From contig CAWGCS010000001.1 of the NCBI GenBank assembly GCA_963821235.1, positions 682,001 to 746,000 of the forward strand: DNA of 64,000 bases, written 5' to 3'. The DNA is from CTSoil-043 sp963821235. Lineage in GTDB: Bacteria > Chloroflexota > Limnocylindria > Limnocylindrales > CSP1-4. Shown here piece by piece: positions 14,597 through 22,982 of this stretch (positions are counted from its first letter, which is position 1; the number at the start of each line of letters is the position of its first letter). The position numbers and the translations under genes are program-made. The notes below the pieces were generated by a model, which saw nothing but the letters and a program-made list of their open reading frames with translations, was not told where the DNA came from and ran no database searches.

Positions 14597-16486
14597 TCAG
14601 GGTGCCGGCGTGGGCGTGGGCGTGGGTGCCGGCGTGGGCGTGGGTGCCGGCGTGGGCGTCGTCTCCTCCCTCCCGACCAGGAGGATCCCGTTGACCCGCC
14701 GATAGTCGGAGTACCAGGTGTCGCTGTGGATGACCTCGCCCGCGGCGTCGCGGACCGTCCGGGTGACCCAGACCTGCATCCCGTTGACCGGGTACTCGAT
14801 CCGCTTCTGCTGGCCCACCTTGAGGGCCGTCGTGTACTGCACCGAGTCGCCGGCCCGCTGCACGTTGCGGATGGTGGGCTTGGAGAAGGTGACGGTCCGC
14901 CCGGTCGGAGGCCCCCAGATCTCGAAGCGCACGGTGCCCGGCGTGGCGAAGCCGCGGATCAGGAGCGGGAACTCCGTGTCGTTCCGGAACCGCATGCTCT
15001 GCTGCGAGCCGCCGCTCTTCCAGACCGTCGCGTCGAGGCCCATCGGGTAGCGCGAGATGTAGTAGTAGTGGTTGTCGCGCTCGAGGATCTCGAGGCCGGC
15101 GCGGGCCGCGGCGTTGAAGAGGGTCGTCGAGCAGGAGCAGATCCCCCCGGCCAGGGCGCCCGTCGGCTCCGTGCGGCCGTTGATGATGGCGCCGCCGTCG
15201 CGATAGCCACGGGCATAGGTGACGGGACCCAGCGCCTCCCAGAAGTCGAAGATCGCCCCCGGCTGGACGACGTAGCCGTTGATGTCGCGGGTCGGGATCG
15301 AGATGTTGACCCCGAACCCGTTCCCCTCGTACACCTGGTAGTAGGTGGTCCACGACGAGAGCCGCTTCATGAGCGGCGCGGCCTTCTCCGCCTCCTCCGT
15401 CGTGAGCGCCGGCCTGGCGACCGCCACGACGATCTCGACGGGCGGCGGGAGTGCGGTGGTGATCGTCGTGGCCCGGGCGTTGAGGGCCTCCGCCACGAGC
15501 GCGGCGGAGGCCGCCACGTCGAGCGTCCGGCCGTCCTTGGCGGCGACCACGCCGACGACGGCGGCGCCCTGGCCGATGAGGAAGGTGGCGTCCTTGGGCT
15601 CCCGGTCGACCTCCTTGGCCAGGGTCGTGAGCGCCTTCGTGGGGGCCGTGGCGGCGACGACGGGGCCGTATGCGCCGTCCGCCCCGGCTGCGAACTGGAT
15701 CCAGGACCGGACGGTCTCGGCGCCCAGCTTCCAGGTGTCCTTCCCGCTCACGAGCGCGACGTCGCGGGCCATCCGCGTCGCGGCGAGCACGGCATCGACG
15801 GCCTCCGCGTCGGAGACGGCAGGCTCGATGGGGACGGCGTCGAAGGACACCGCGAGCGTCGGCGGGGCGGACGGGTCGGCGAGCCGGTCCATCAGCGTGC
15901 GGGCGACTTCCTCGCGAGGGAGCCCCACGCCCGCGGCCGACGGCGTCGTGGCGAAGCCGCTGCCGGAGACCGCCGCCGTCGCGTCGACCGGCTGCTGGTC
16001 CATGGCGTCGGCGACGCGAGCCACCTCGCGACCGACCGCCTCGGGGTCGAGGACGACGATGGCCTGGATCGCCGTGCCGTCCAGCAGGCTCCGCACGCCC
16101 TGCGCCGCCCGCCCGAGCGGATTCCCTTCGCTCCGGCCGACCGACCAGGCCAGATCGACGAGCGTGGCCACGTCGGCGCGTCGCCCCAGGGCAGCGTACG
16201 GGATGCGCATCTCGGACCCGTCCATGGCCACGACGGCGGTGCCGCTGCCGAAGCCGACGAGCTCCCGCTCGAGCGTCGCAGCGGCCGCGTCCCGCGTCAG
16301 GCCCGCCACGGAGATGCCCGCGACCGTGACGCCCGGGTAGATCCGCTCCTCGTACTGCCCCTGGTAGGCGAGGAGGGCACCGGCACCGAACCCGAGGACG
16401 AGGACGAACCCGGCGACCACGCCGAGGAGGAGCCTCCCGAGCGGGAGGCGGTGGCTGGTGGCGGGGACGACGGCTGGCTCGCTCAT
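14597..16486 (-). CDS. VanW-family cell-wall-associated protein
   Basis: The product has 629 residues. An N-terminal membrane anchor (about 16-42, LLLGVVAGFVLVLGFGAGAL) precedes two copies of a peptidoglycan-binding-4-type domain (about 50-380), a VanW domain (about 405-540: GAIFDFWEALGPV, then GGICSCSTTLFNAA) and a beta-rich region. The tail is TPAPTP repeats. VanW proteins co-occur with vancomycin-resistance loci and cell-envelope genes, but their reaction is unproven. The start ATG overlaps the stop of jag as ATGA, so it belongs to the rpmH-rnpA-yidC-jag transcript. The Thr/Pro tail comes from a simple DNA repeat and may vary in length. Confidence 0.85.
   Translation of the reverse strand: MSEPAVVPATSHRLPLGRLLLGVVAGFVLVLGFGAGALLAYQGQYEERIYPGVTVAGISVAGLTRDAAAATLERELVGFGSGTAVVAMDGSEMRIPYAALGRRADVATLVDLAWSVGRSEGNPLGRAAQGVRSLLDGTAIQAIVVLDPEAVGREVARVADAMDQQPVDATAAVSGSGFATTPSAAGVGLPREEVARTLMDRLADPSAPPTLAVSFDAVPIEPAVSDAEAVDAVLAATRMARDVALVSGKDTWKLGAETVRSWIQFAAGADGAYGPVVAATAPTKALTTLAKEVDREPKDATFLIGQGAAVVGVVAAKDGRTLDVAASAALVAEALNARATTITTALPPPVEIVVAVARPALTTEEAEKAAPLMKRLSSWTTYYQVYEGNGFGVNISIPTRDINGYVVQPGAIFDFWEALGPVTYARGYRDGGAIINGRTEPTGALAGGICSCSTTLFNAAARAGLEILERDNHYYYISRYPMGLDATVWKSGGSQQSMRFRNDTEFPLLIRGFATPGTVRFEIWGPPTGRTVTFSKPTIRNVQRAGDSVQYTTALKVGQQKRIEYPVNGMQVWVTRTVRDAAGEVIHSDTWYSDYRRVNGILLVGREETTPTPAPTPTPAPTPTPTPAP
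14601..14660 (-). repeat. short GC-rich tandem repeat encoding a Thr-Pro tail
   Basis: The motif GTGCCGGCGTGGGCGTGG recurs at 14602, 14626 and 14644 with interposed GGGCGT units. On the minus strand it encodes TPAPTPTP repeats at the VanW C-terminus. Confidence 0.75.
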
Positions 16487-17637
16487 CGGGACGGTGAATC
16501 TACCAGCATCGTTCCAGCGCCACGACCGGATGGGCCCGGCGCGGCGTGCGACAGGGGAACGATCCGGCTCAGCCGGCGCGCGGGATCACCACGATCCGTC
16601 GAATTCGGCTCCTCGCCGATCGACTGCGTGCCGACGGCAGGGTGGCCGCGCAGGGCGAGGTGGACCCAGCGCCGCTCGAGGGCGGGCATCGGCTCCAGCT
16701 GGAGCATCTTCCCCGTCTCCACTACCCGGTCGGCGGCCCGCAGGGCGATCTCCCGGAGCTGCTTCTCGCGCCGCCCGCGGTACCCCTCGACGTCCACCAG
16801 GACGCGCGTCCACTCGCCCATCTGGCGGGAGAGCATGAGGTTGACGATGTGCTGGAGGGCGGACAGCCGCTCCCCCTTGCGGCCGATGAGCGCGCCGAGC
16901 GCCTCGTGCTCCTCGTCGTCCGTGCCCACGACGTTGAGGCGGTTCGTCTCGCCCGTCTCGACGACGACCTCGACGGCGAATCCGAGGTGGTCCATGAGCT
17001 GCTCGAGGATGGCCTTGCCGGCGTCGAGGGCGGCCGGGGATGCCTCGGCCGCCTGGAGCTCCTCGCGCTCGCGGGTCAGCGAGCGGGCGACCTGGACCAT
17101 CTCCTCCTCGGCCGACGAGACGGCCTGGCCGCTCCGCGGCTCGCGGGGCTCGTCCGGCCGCGGGGGCCGGTCGTCGCGGCGGGGGCCGCGGTCTTCTCGG
17201 CGCGGGGGCCGCTCGTCGCGGTCGCGCCGCGGCGGGCGCTCCTCGCGGGCCGCATACGGCTCGCGGGGGGGACGATCCTCGCGGGGCGCGGGGACCTCGC
17301 GGGGCCGATCCTCGAACCGGGGGGGCCGGTCGTCGCGGCGGGGGCCGCGATCGTCACGGCGGGGGGGCCGGTCGTCACGGAAGCCGCGATCCTCGCGGGG
17401 CGGGCGGGCGGGCAGCGGCGTCGCCTCGGCCGCGGCGCGCTTGGGAGCCGCGCCGCCGAGCGCGCTCCGCGGCGCGGCCACGATCCGGGCGGGCTCGGCG
17501 CCCATGCCCAGGACGCCCCGGCTGCCGGGCGTGAGGATCTCGAAGTCGAGCTCGTCGAGGCCGACCGCGAACGCCTCGCGGGCGTTGCGGAGGGCCTCCT
17601 CGACGGACTTCCCGGTGAACTCTCGGTACTCGCTCAT
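16483..17637 (-). CDS. jag: Jag/KhpB-type RNA-binding protein with expanded charged linker
   Basis: The product has 384 residues: Jag_N (about 1-50, FTGKSVEEALRNAREAF) and a very long Arg/Asp/Pro linker (about 75-175, RDDRPPRR-type repeats). A KH domain (about 205-285, GXXG loop IGRKGE) and an R3H domain (about 290-350, RVVETGKMLQLEPMPALERR) follow, then a 35-residue tail that overlaps vanW. KhpB/Jag binds RNA together with KhpA and affects cell elongation and division in Gram-positives. Its place after yidC is the classical order. The disordered linker, much longer than usual, suggests condensate-like or multivalent RNA binding, which is my inference. Confidence 0.9.
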   Translation of the reverse strand: MSEYREFTGKSVEEALRNAREAFAVGLDELDFEILTPGSRGVLGMGAEPARIVAAPRSALGGAAPKRAAAEATPLPARPPREDRGFRDDRPPRRDDRGPRRDDRPPRFEDRPREVPAPREDRPPREPYAAREERPPRRDRDERPPRREDRGPRRDDRPPRPDEPREPRSGQAVSSAEEEMVQVARSLTREREELQAAEASPAALDAGKAILEQLMDHLGFAVEVVVETGETNRLNVVGTDDEEHEALGALIGRKGERLSALQHIVNLMLSRQMGEWTRVLVDVEGYRGRREKQLREIALRAADRVVETGKMLQLEPMPALERRWVHLALRGHPAVGTQSIGEEPNSTDRGDPARRLSRIVPLSHAAPGPSGRGAGTMLVDSPSR

Positions 17638-17641
17638 GGTG

Positions 17642-18832
17642 TCAGCGCTTTCTCCCTCGGCGGCCCTGGCGGCCTCGTTCGCGCGGGCGCACGGTGGCCG
17701 CCGCGGATGCGTTGCGGGCGGCCTCGGTGCGGGCGGTGGGGCGTGGTTGGGTGGGCTTCCCCGGCTTCCCGCCGGCGGGCGGGGCGTTCTGGAGCGTCGG
17801 CGGCTGGACGGGGAAGCGCGGCGTGTGATCCTGGGCGAAGCCCGGCGTCCAGCCGAAGAGCGGGAACATGGAGCCCCAGCCGACGATCAGGTACTGCTGG
17901 ACGATCCCGAAGACCGTCGTGACGATCCAGTAGATGAAGAGGCCGGCGGGCAGGAAGCCGCCGTAGAGGATCGAGATGAGGGGCAGGAACAGGACCAGCT
18001 GGCGCTGGACCCGGCTGTTCTGGTCCTGGTAGGCCGGGTCGGACGGCGGCATCGTCATCCGGCTCTGGACGAGCTGGAGGAAGGCCGAGACGAAGGCGAG
18101 GAGGCTGAAGCCGCCGATGAAGGGCAGGCTGAAGAGCACCTGCGGCTTGGAGACGTCCATGTTGCCCAGCCAGCCGACGGTGGTGTCGATGCAGGGCTTG
18201 TAGGCGTCGTAGGCGGCGGTCCCCAGGCCGTTGACGCACTGCACGTCGAGGACCTTGACCCCGAAGACCGTGAACATCGCCGTCGGGTCCGGGTTCGTCA
18301 GGCCCTGGCTGATGACCTGGTAGATGATCAGGAGGAGCGGCAGCTGGAGGAGGATGGGCAGGCATCCCGACGCCGGGTTGACGCCGCGCTCCTTGTAGAG
18401 CTCCATCTGGGCCTGGCTCATGCGGGCCCTGTCGCCCTTGTAGCGCTTCTGCAGCTCCTTCAGCTCCGGCTGGACCAGCTGCATCCGCTTGGTCGAGACG
18501 ATCTGGCGGCGGAAGAGCGGGATGAGGGCGGCCCGCACGACCAGGGTCATCACGACGATGGCGATGCCGACGTCCCCGCTGAGCTTCTCCATCCAGGCCA
18601 GGACGATGAAGAGCCCCTGGAAGAGCGGGTTCAGGGCCCAGGCGAGGAGGCTGACCGGGTTGGCCCCCGGCGCGGCCGGCGTCAGCGGCGGGTGCGGGGA
18701 CGCGGTCGCGGCCGGCGACCCGGACCCGACCGGGACGACCCCGGGGCTCGCGCAGGCCGCCGCGACGAGGACGACGAAGGCGATGAGCCCCAGCAGGAGG
18801 AGGTGGTCGCGCCGGATGCGGGGGAGGGTCAC
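17642..18832 (-). CDS. yidC: membrane protein insertase YidC/Oxa1
   Basis: The product has 396 residues. It starts with a signal-anchor ending in a lipobox-like VAAAC (Cys27), so the protein may be a lipoprotein. An Oxa1/YidC core follows (about 60-330): LVVRAALIPLFRRQ, then PELKELQKRYKGDR, the conserved GCLPILLQLPLLLIIYQ helix and the last TM around GLFIYWIVTTVFGIVQQY. The basic tail (about 345-396) matches ribosome-binding tails of Gram-positive YidC. It inserts membrane proteins with or without SecYEG. It lies between yidD and jag, 4 nt before the jag start. Confidence 0.95.
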   Translation of the reverse strand: MTLPRIRRDHLLLLGLIAFVVLVAAACASPGVVPVGSGSPAATASPHPPLTPAAPGANPVSLLAWALNPLFQGLFIVLAWMEKLSGDVGIAIVVMTLVVRAALIPLFRRQIVSTKRMQLVQPELKELQKRYKGDRARMSQAQMELYKERGVNPASGCLPILLQLPLLLIIYQVISQGLTNPDPTAMFTVFGVKVLDVQCVNGLGTAAYDAYKPCIDTTVGWLGNMDVSKPQVLFSLPFIGGFSLLAFVSAFLQLVQSRMTMPPSDPAYQDQNSRVQRQLVLFLPLISILYGGFLPAGLFIYWIVTTVFGIVQQYLIVGWGSMFPLFGWTPGFAQDHTPRFPVQPPTLQNAPPAGGKPGKPTQPRPTARTEAARNASAAATVRPRERGRQGRRGRKR

Positions 18833-18844
18833 GGGTGCCTCAGC

Positions 18845-19051
18845 TCAGCGAACGGGGTCGTAGCCGCCGGGGTGCCAGGGGTGGCAGCGGGCGATCCGCC
18901 GGGCGCCCATCCAGCTCCCTCGCAGGAGACCGTACTTGGCGATGGCCTGCTCCGTGTAGTGCGAGCAGGTTGGGTAGTAGCGACAGCTCGACGGCAGCCA
19001 CGCGAAGGCCGCTCGATACAGGTGGATGAGCCCGATCCCGATCCGCTTCAC
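18845..19051 (-). CDS. yidD: membrane protein insertion efficiency factor YidD
   Basis: The product is 68 residues from a GTG that overlaps the rnpA stop as GTGA. The three-Cys signature is clear in SSCRYYPTCSHYTEQAI and ARCHPWHPGGYDPV. YidD assists YidC-dependent insertion from the cytoplasmic face of the membrane. Its position between rnpA and yidC is standard. Length is typical. Confidence 0.95.
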   Translation of the reverse strand: MKRIGIGLIHLYRAAFAWLPSSCRYYPTCSHYTEQAIAKYGLLRGSWMGARRIARCHPWHPGGYDPVR

Positions 19052-19382
19052 GCGTCCGCCGGTCCTCCGAGCACCCCTCCCCGCTGGAGGAGCCGCCCCA
19101 GCGCCTCGACCAGGGACCCGTGGTCCGCGTCCACGAGCGCCGGCCGGGCGATGATCAGAACGTCCCAGCCCGGCTGGAACGAGGGCGCCATCACCCTGAG
19201 CGCCTCCCGGACCCGTCGTCGAGCCCGATTGCGGACGACCGCTCCCCCAGGGCTCGGCCGGTTGCGAGGCCGAACCTGACGCCGTCGGAGCCGGTCCGCA
19301 GGAATCGGGCGGTCATGAGCGGGTGGGACCGGGAGGTCCCGTGGGCCTGGATCGCCGCGAAGTCCGCGGGCCGGGTGAGCAT
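19048..19382 (-). pseudogene. rnpA: ribonuclease P protein component, one frame break
   Basis: Reading from ATG 19382, frame one gives MLTRPADFAAIQAHGTSRS and VRFGLATGRALG. The frame is then lost at a run of five C (19244-19248 on the plus strand). Restoring one base continues as GAVVRNRARRRVREALRVM, which holds the RNR signature of RnpA, and ends at TGA 19048-19050 with about 111 residues, the normal size. RnpA is the essential protein cofactor of RNase P, so a genuine null is unlikely; I read this as a homopolymer deletion in the consensus. It sits between rpmH and yidD as usual. I list it as broken because the sequence as given cannot encode it. Confidence 0.85.
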
Positions 19383-19417
19383 CGCGAGCCGCCCGCGGGG
19401 GCCGCTCGCCGCCTGTG

Positions 19418-19552
19418 TCAGACCGCCAGCCGCTTGCGACCCCGAGCGCGGCGCGCGGCCAGGACTCGCCGGCCCCCGGTGGTCTTCATCCGGGCGCGGA
19501 AGCCGTGCTCCTTCGCGCGGTGGCGCTTCTTCGGCTGGTAGGTCTGCTTCAT
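19418..19552 (-). CDS. rpmH: 50S ribosomal protein L34
   Basis: The product is 44 residues: MKQTYQPKKRHRAKEHGF, then RARMKTTGGRRVLAARRARG and a short basic end. This is the complete canonical bL34 sequence; it is too short for ordinary ORF thresholds. It is the first gene of the leftward rpmH-rnpA-yidD-yidC-jag cluster and is preceded, about 110 nt upstream, by a consensus promoter. Confidence 0.97.
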   Translation of the reverse strand: MKQTYQPKKRHRAKEHGFRARMKTTGGRRVLAARRARGRKRLAV

Positions 19553-19667
19553 CGGGCGTCGTGTCTTCCTCTTGTTCGACCGGCCTCGGGGTACGAGTCG
19601 CCGCGCGACTCCGAGAGGCGCGCAAACGCGCCGGGCGCACGAACGCCGGGCGCGTCAACGCCGGGCG

Positions 19668-19696
19668 ATTATGGAACGGGCGGGCGGGAGTGTCAA
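19668..19696 (-). promoter_or_regulatory. sigma70-type promoter of rpmH operon
   Basis: On the minus strand TTGACA (19696-19691) is followed after exactly 17 nt by CATAAT (19673-19668). This is the best housekeeping-promoter match noticed in the window. Predicted initiation near 19661 leaves a leader of about 110 nt before rpmH. Confidence 0.8.
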
Positions 19697-19807
19697 AGCA
19701 GGTGCCCGGACGACCGCCGCTCCGGCCTCGCCGGCGCCGGCGCCAGCGGCCTCGCGGCGGAGCACGGATACCCCCAGGGAGTATCCGGGAATCCGGGCGG
19801 AATCGCC

Positions 19808-19837
19808 TTGCGGCGCCGTCCGGGCCGGTGCTACGAT
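19808..19837 (+). promoter_or_regulatory. candidate dnaA promoter
   Basis: TTGCGG (19808-19813), an 18-nt spacer and TACGAT (19832-19837) precede dnaA by about 190 nt. The match is moderate. It is divergent from the rpmH promoter in the same intergenic region. Confidence 0.5.
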
Positions 19838-20025
19838 GCGGCGGCCCACGGTGCCGGGATGCCCGCGGGCGACCTCGGGGAGACCCCCGGGGCCCGGCCC
19901 GGAGGACTGCTCGGCGGCTCACGTCAGCCGTGCCCACCGCGCTCGCTCCCGATCGCCTCCACCTACGCGGCTCGCACTCATCGTCCCATCCACCGGCCCT
20001 CCGGCGCCGGGCAGACAGGGTCCTC

Positions 20026-21378
20026 ATGGACGCGAAGCACATCTGGCGCGCGGCGCTCGGCGAGCTCCAGGTCGCGCTGTCTCCGGCCAACTTCGAGACC
20101 TGGCTCCGCCACACCTCGCTCGTCGAGGTCGACGACACCCGGTTCCGGATCGCCGTGCCCAACGGGTTCGCCAAGGACTGGCTGGAGAGCCGCTACCGGC
20201 CCCTCATCTCGCAGACGCTGGCCCGCATCGTCGGCTACAGCGTCCAGGTGGAGTTCCTCGTCCGGGCGGACGCCGGCGAGGTGGCCGTCCCGGCGGAGGC
20301 CACGACCCAGAGGGTCCGGGTCGAGCCGACGAGGGTCGGGGCCGAGGGCGGCGCCTCGAGCCTCAACCCCCGCTACGCCTTCGCCAATTTCATCGTCGGC
20401 TCGGCCAACCGGCTGGCCCACGCGGCGGCCCTCTCCGTGGCGGAGCGGCCGGGCCACGCCTACAACCCGCTCTTCCTCTACGGCGGGGTCGGCCTCGGCA
20501 AGACGCACCTCATGCACGCGATCGGCAACGCGGTCATCGCCAGGTTCCCGCGCAAGAAGGTCGTCTACGCGACGAGCGAGAAGTTCACGAACGAGTTCAT
20601 CACCAGCATCCAGCAGGGCCGGATCGATGACTTCCGGGCCCGCTACCGCCGCATCGACCTCCTCCTCATCGACGACATCCAGTTCATTGCCGACAAGGAG
20701 CGGACCCAGGAGGAGTTCTTTCACACCTTCAACACGATCCACGAGGACGGCAAGCAGATCGTCCTCTCCTCGGATCGGCCGCCCAAGCAGATCACGACGC
20801 TCGAGGAGCGGCTCCGCAGCCGCTTCGAGTGGGGGCTGATCGCCGACCTCACGGCCCCCGACCTCGAGACGCGGATCGCCATCCTGCGGGCCAAGGCCGA
20901 GGAATCGGCGGTCCCGATCGGCTCGGACGTCGTGGAGTTCATCGCCCGCAAGGTCGTCAGCAACGTCCGCGAGCTCGAGGGTGCGCTCAACCGCGTGGTC
21001 GCCTACGCCAGCATGGGCGCGATGCCGATCACGATCGAGCTCGCCCAGGCGGTCCTGTCGAACGTCCTCTACAACCCCAAGAAGCGCCAGGTCACCACGG
21101 AGAAGATCGCCAAGGCCGTGGCCGAGTACTACGGCGTGGAGATGGACGCCCTGCGTGGCCAGAAGCGCGACCGGGCGATCGTGACGCCGCGCCAGATCGC
21201 GATGTTCCTGATGCGCGAAGAGACCGACGTCTCGCTCCTGCGGATCGGGGCCGAGCTCGGCGGCCGCGACCACTCGACGGTCCTCCACGCCTGCGACAAG
21301 ATCGGCCGGGAGGTCTCCGTCAACGACGAGCTGCGCCGCGACATCGCGGCCGTTCGCGAGCTGATCTACGCCGACTGA
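20026..21378 (+). CDS. dnaA: chromosomal replication initiator protein DnaA
   Basis: The product has 450 residues from ATG 20026, where domain I begins (IWRAALGELQVALSPANFET). Domain II is short. Domain III is an AAA+ ATPase with Walker A GGVGLGKTHLMHAIGN (about residue 153) and Walker B LLLIDDIQFIADKERTQEEF (about 213). Domain IV ends with the DnaA signature GRDHSTVLHACDKIG (about 413). DnaA opens the origin by binding DnaA boxes, which follow directly downstream. A frame reaching back to 19120 is an accidental extension. Length is typical for a DnaA with a short linker. Confidence 0.98.
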   Translation: MDAKHIWRAALGELQVALSPANFETWLRHTSLVEVDDTRFRIAVPNGFAKDWLESRYRPLISQTLARIVGYSVQVEFLVRADAGEVAVPAEATTQRVRVEPTRVGAEGGASSLNPRYAFANFIVGSANRLAHAAALSVAERPGHAYNPLFLYGGVGLGKTHLMHAIGNAVIARFPRKKVVYATSEKFTNEFITSIQQGRIDDFRARYRRIDLLLIDDIQFIADKERTQEEFFHTFNTIHEDGKQIVLSSDRPPKQITTLEERLRSRFEWGLIADLTAPDLETRIAILRAKAEESAVPIGSDVVEFIARKVVSNVRELEGALNRVVAYASMGAMPITIELAQAVLSNVLYNPKKRQVTTEKIAKAVAEYYGVEMDALRGQKRDRAIVTPRQIAMFLMREETDVSLLRIGAELGGRDHSTVLHACDKIGREVSVNDELRRDIAAVRELIYAD

Positions 21379-21817
21379 CCCGCGCCCGCCGGGCGCGCGG
21401 CGGCTCCATCGGTCGCCCGGGCCGCGCCCCCCAGCCGCGCCCAGCTGTGGATAAGGCGGCGGAATCCGTGGAAAACCGTGTGCCGCTGTGGACAAGAGGG
21501 CCGTCCCGGGCCTCCCTCGCTGTCGACGGCCGGGGCCGTGGCGGCTGGCCGCCGGGGGCGCTCCTCGCCCCGCCGAATCCGTCCACGGACCATCCGCCGT
21601 GCGGTCCACCGTGGGGAGCCAGGGCTCCACGGCGAGCGGGTGCTTCCTCCACCGTCGTCCGCCGCTCGACCACGCACGCCCGTCCACGTCGTCCACGCCA
21701 TGATGACTACGGCGGTGTCTCTCTCATGCGAAGATGCGTCCACCACGAGCCCAACCGGCAGCTCCCGATCCTTTCGCCCGCCGGCCCCCTCGCCCGTGCA
21801 CCCGGAGTGACACGTCC
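21379..21817. other. putative chromosomal origin (oriC), dnaA-dnaN spacer
   Basis: The 439-bp spacer holds a perfect DnaA box in reverse orientation, TGTGGATAA at 21446-21454, and a close one, TGTGGACAA at 21487-21495. A weaker CGTGGAAAA lies at 21467-21475. Several GTCCAC-type half matches occur at 21580-21690. Between about 21695 and 21735 the sequence is less GC-rich (around CATGATGACTACGG), a possible unwinding element. The flanking gene order rpmH/dnaA/dnaN/recF supports an origin. Confidence 0.75.
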
Positions 21818-22933
21818 GTGAACCTGTCAGTCATCCAGGAGAACCTCGCCCGCGGCCTCTCGGTCGTGAGCCACGCGGTCTCCAGCCGGAGCACGCTGCC
21901 GGTGCTCGCCAACGTCCTCCTCCGCACCGAGGACGCCGGCCTGAAGCTGACGGCCACCAACCTCGAGATCGGGATCACGTACTGGGTGCCGGGCAAGATC
22001 GAGGCCGACGGGGCGATCACGGTGCCGGCCCGCCTCCTGACCGACGTCGTCAACTCGTTGCCCAACGAGCGCATCGACCTCGAGCTCCGCGACGGCGACC
22101 GGCTCCACCTTCGCTGCGGGCGCTTCGAGACGCACCTCCGGGGGATCGACGCCGACGAGTTCCCGGCGATCCCGGCGGCCGGCGAGCGGCCCACGACGCG
22201 GGTCAGCCAGAAGGTCCTCCGGCGGGCGCTGTCCGAGGTCACCTTCGCGGCCGCCAGCGACGAGGCCCGCCCGATCCTGACCGGCGTCCTCACTCGCTTC
22301 GAGGGCGACCGGATCACGCTCGCCGCGGCCGACAACTACCGGATCGCGATCACCACGATCGCCGGCCTCGACGCGGTCGAGGAGACGAGCGTCGTGGTCC
22401 CGGCCCGCTCGTACACCGAGCTGACCCGGGTCCTGGCCGACATCGACGACCCGGTCGAGGTGATCCTCTCCGCCCAGAAGAACCAGGTCCTCTTCCACGT
22501 CGAGGGCATCGACCTGGTCAGCCGCCTCATCGACGGGCAGTTCCCCAACTACCAGCAGGTCCTGCCGGCGACGCACGCGACGCGCGTCGAGCTCGACCGC
22601 GACGACCTCCTCAAGGCCGTCCGGCTGGCGGCCTACATCGCCAGCGCCTCGGCCAACATCGTCAAGCTCCAGGTGGCGCCCGACGGCGCCCCGCAGGTGA
22701 CCGTGGGCGCCGCGGCCGACGTCGGCGACCACCAGGGCGTCGTCGACGCGACGATCGAGGGCGACGGCACGACCATCGCCTTCAACGCCCGGTACCTGGG
22801 CGACGTTCTCCAGAACGTGGACGTCGAGCGCTTCGCGATCGAGCTGAACGGACCGCTCTCGCCGGGCGTCTTCCGGCCGGCCGACGGGCGCGACTACACG
22901 CACGTCGTGATGCCGGTCCGGACGACCTCCTAG
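21818..22933 (+). CDS. dnaN: DNA polymerase III beta subunit (sliding clamp)
   Basis: The product has 371 residues from GTG 21818, preceded by GGAG. It has three repeated clamp domains, with recognisable SRSTLPVLANVLLRTEDAGL and LTATNLEIGI in domain 1, FAAASDEARPILTGVLTRFE in domain 2, and a C-terminus ending YTHVVMPVR, the hydrophobic-pocket region that binds partner clamp motifs. It tethers the replicative polymerase to DNA. A longer frame from 21734 is Pro/Arg-rich and precedes the conserved start. It is followed at once by recF. Confidence 0.97.
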   Translation: MNLSVIQENLARGLSVVSHAVSSRSTLPVLANVLLRTEDAGLKLTATNLEIGITYWVPGKIEADGAITVPARLLTDVVNSLPNERIDLELRDGDRLHLRCGRFETHLRGIDADEFPAIPAAGERPTTRVSQKVLRRALSEVTFAAASDEARPILTGVLTRFEGDRITLAAADNYRIAITTIAGLDAVEETSVVVPARSYTELTRVLADIDDPVEVILSAQKNQVLFHVEGIDLVSRLIDGQFPNYQQVLPATHATRVELDRDDLLKAVRLAAYIASASANIVKLQVAPDGAPQVTVGAAADVGDHQGVVDATIEGDGTTIAFNARYLGDVLQNVDVERFAIELNGPLSPGVFRPADGRDYTHVVMPVRTTS

Positions 22934-22982
22934 GCGGGTCGCGGCCACCGCCGGAGGCCGGGCCGCCCCGCCCGGCGCGACG

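Larger units (their letters stand above)
19553..20025. other. divergent rpmH-dnaA intergenic region
   Basis: About 470 bp between the two divergent origin genes. It contains the rpmH promoter (minus) and a dnaA promoter candidate (plus), each listed separately. Nothing else in it looks coding, and I found no perfect DnaA box here. A continuous frame from 19120 into dnaA exists but is low-complexity and lacks the DnaA N-terminus. Confidence 0.6.

Noticed and set aside
17060..17400. Repetitive GC-rich stretch in jag considered as a CRISPR or non-coding repeat array
   Set aside because: Units are irregular, in frame and encode Arg/Asp/Pro repeats; there are no constant repeats with unique spacers.
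14549..19279. 1576-codon plus-strand frame across vanW, jag and yidC
   Set aside because: It is the shadow of well-recognised minus-strand genes.
19120..20025. N-terminal extension of DnaA by 302 codons
   Set aside because: The extension is low-complexity and overlaps rnpA and rpmH on the other strand; the family N-terminus begins at 20026.
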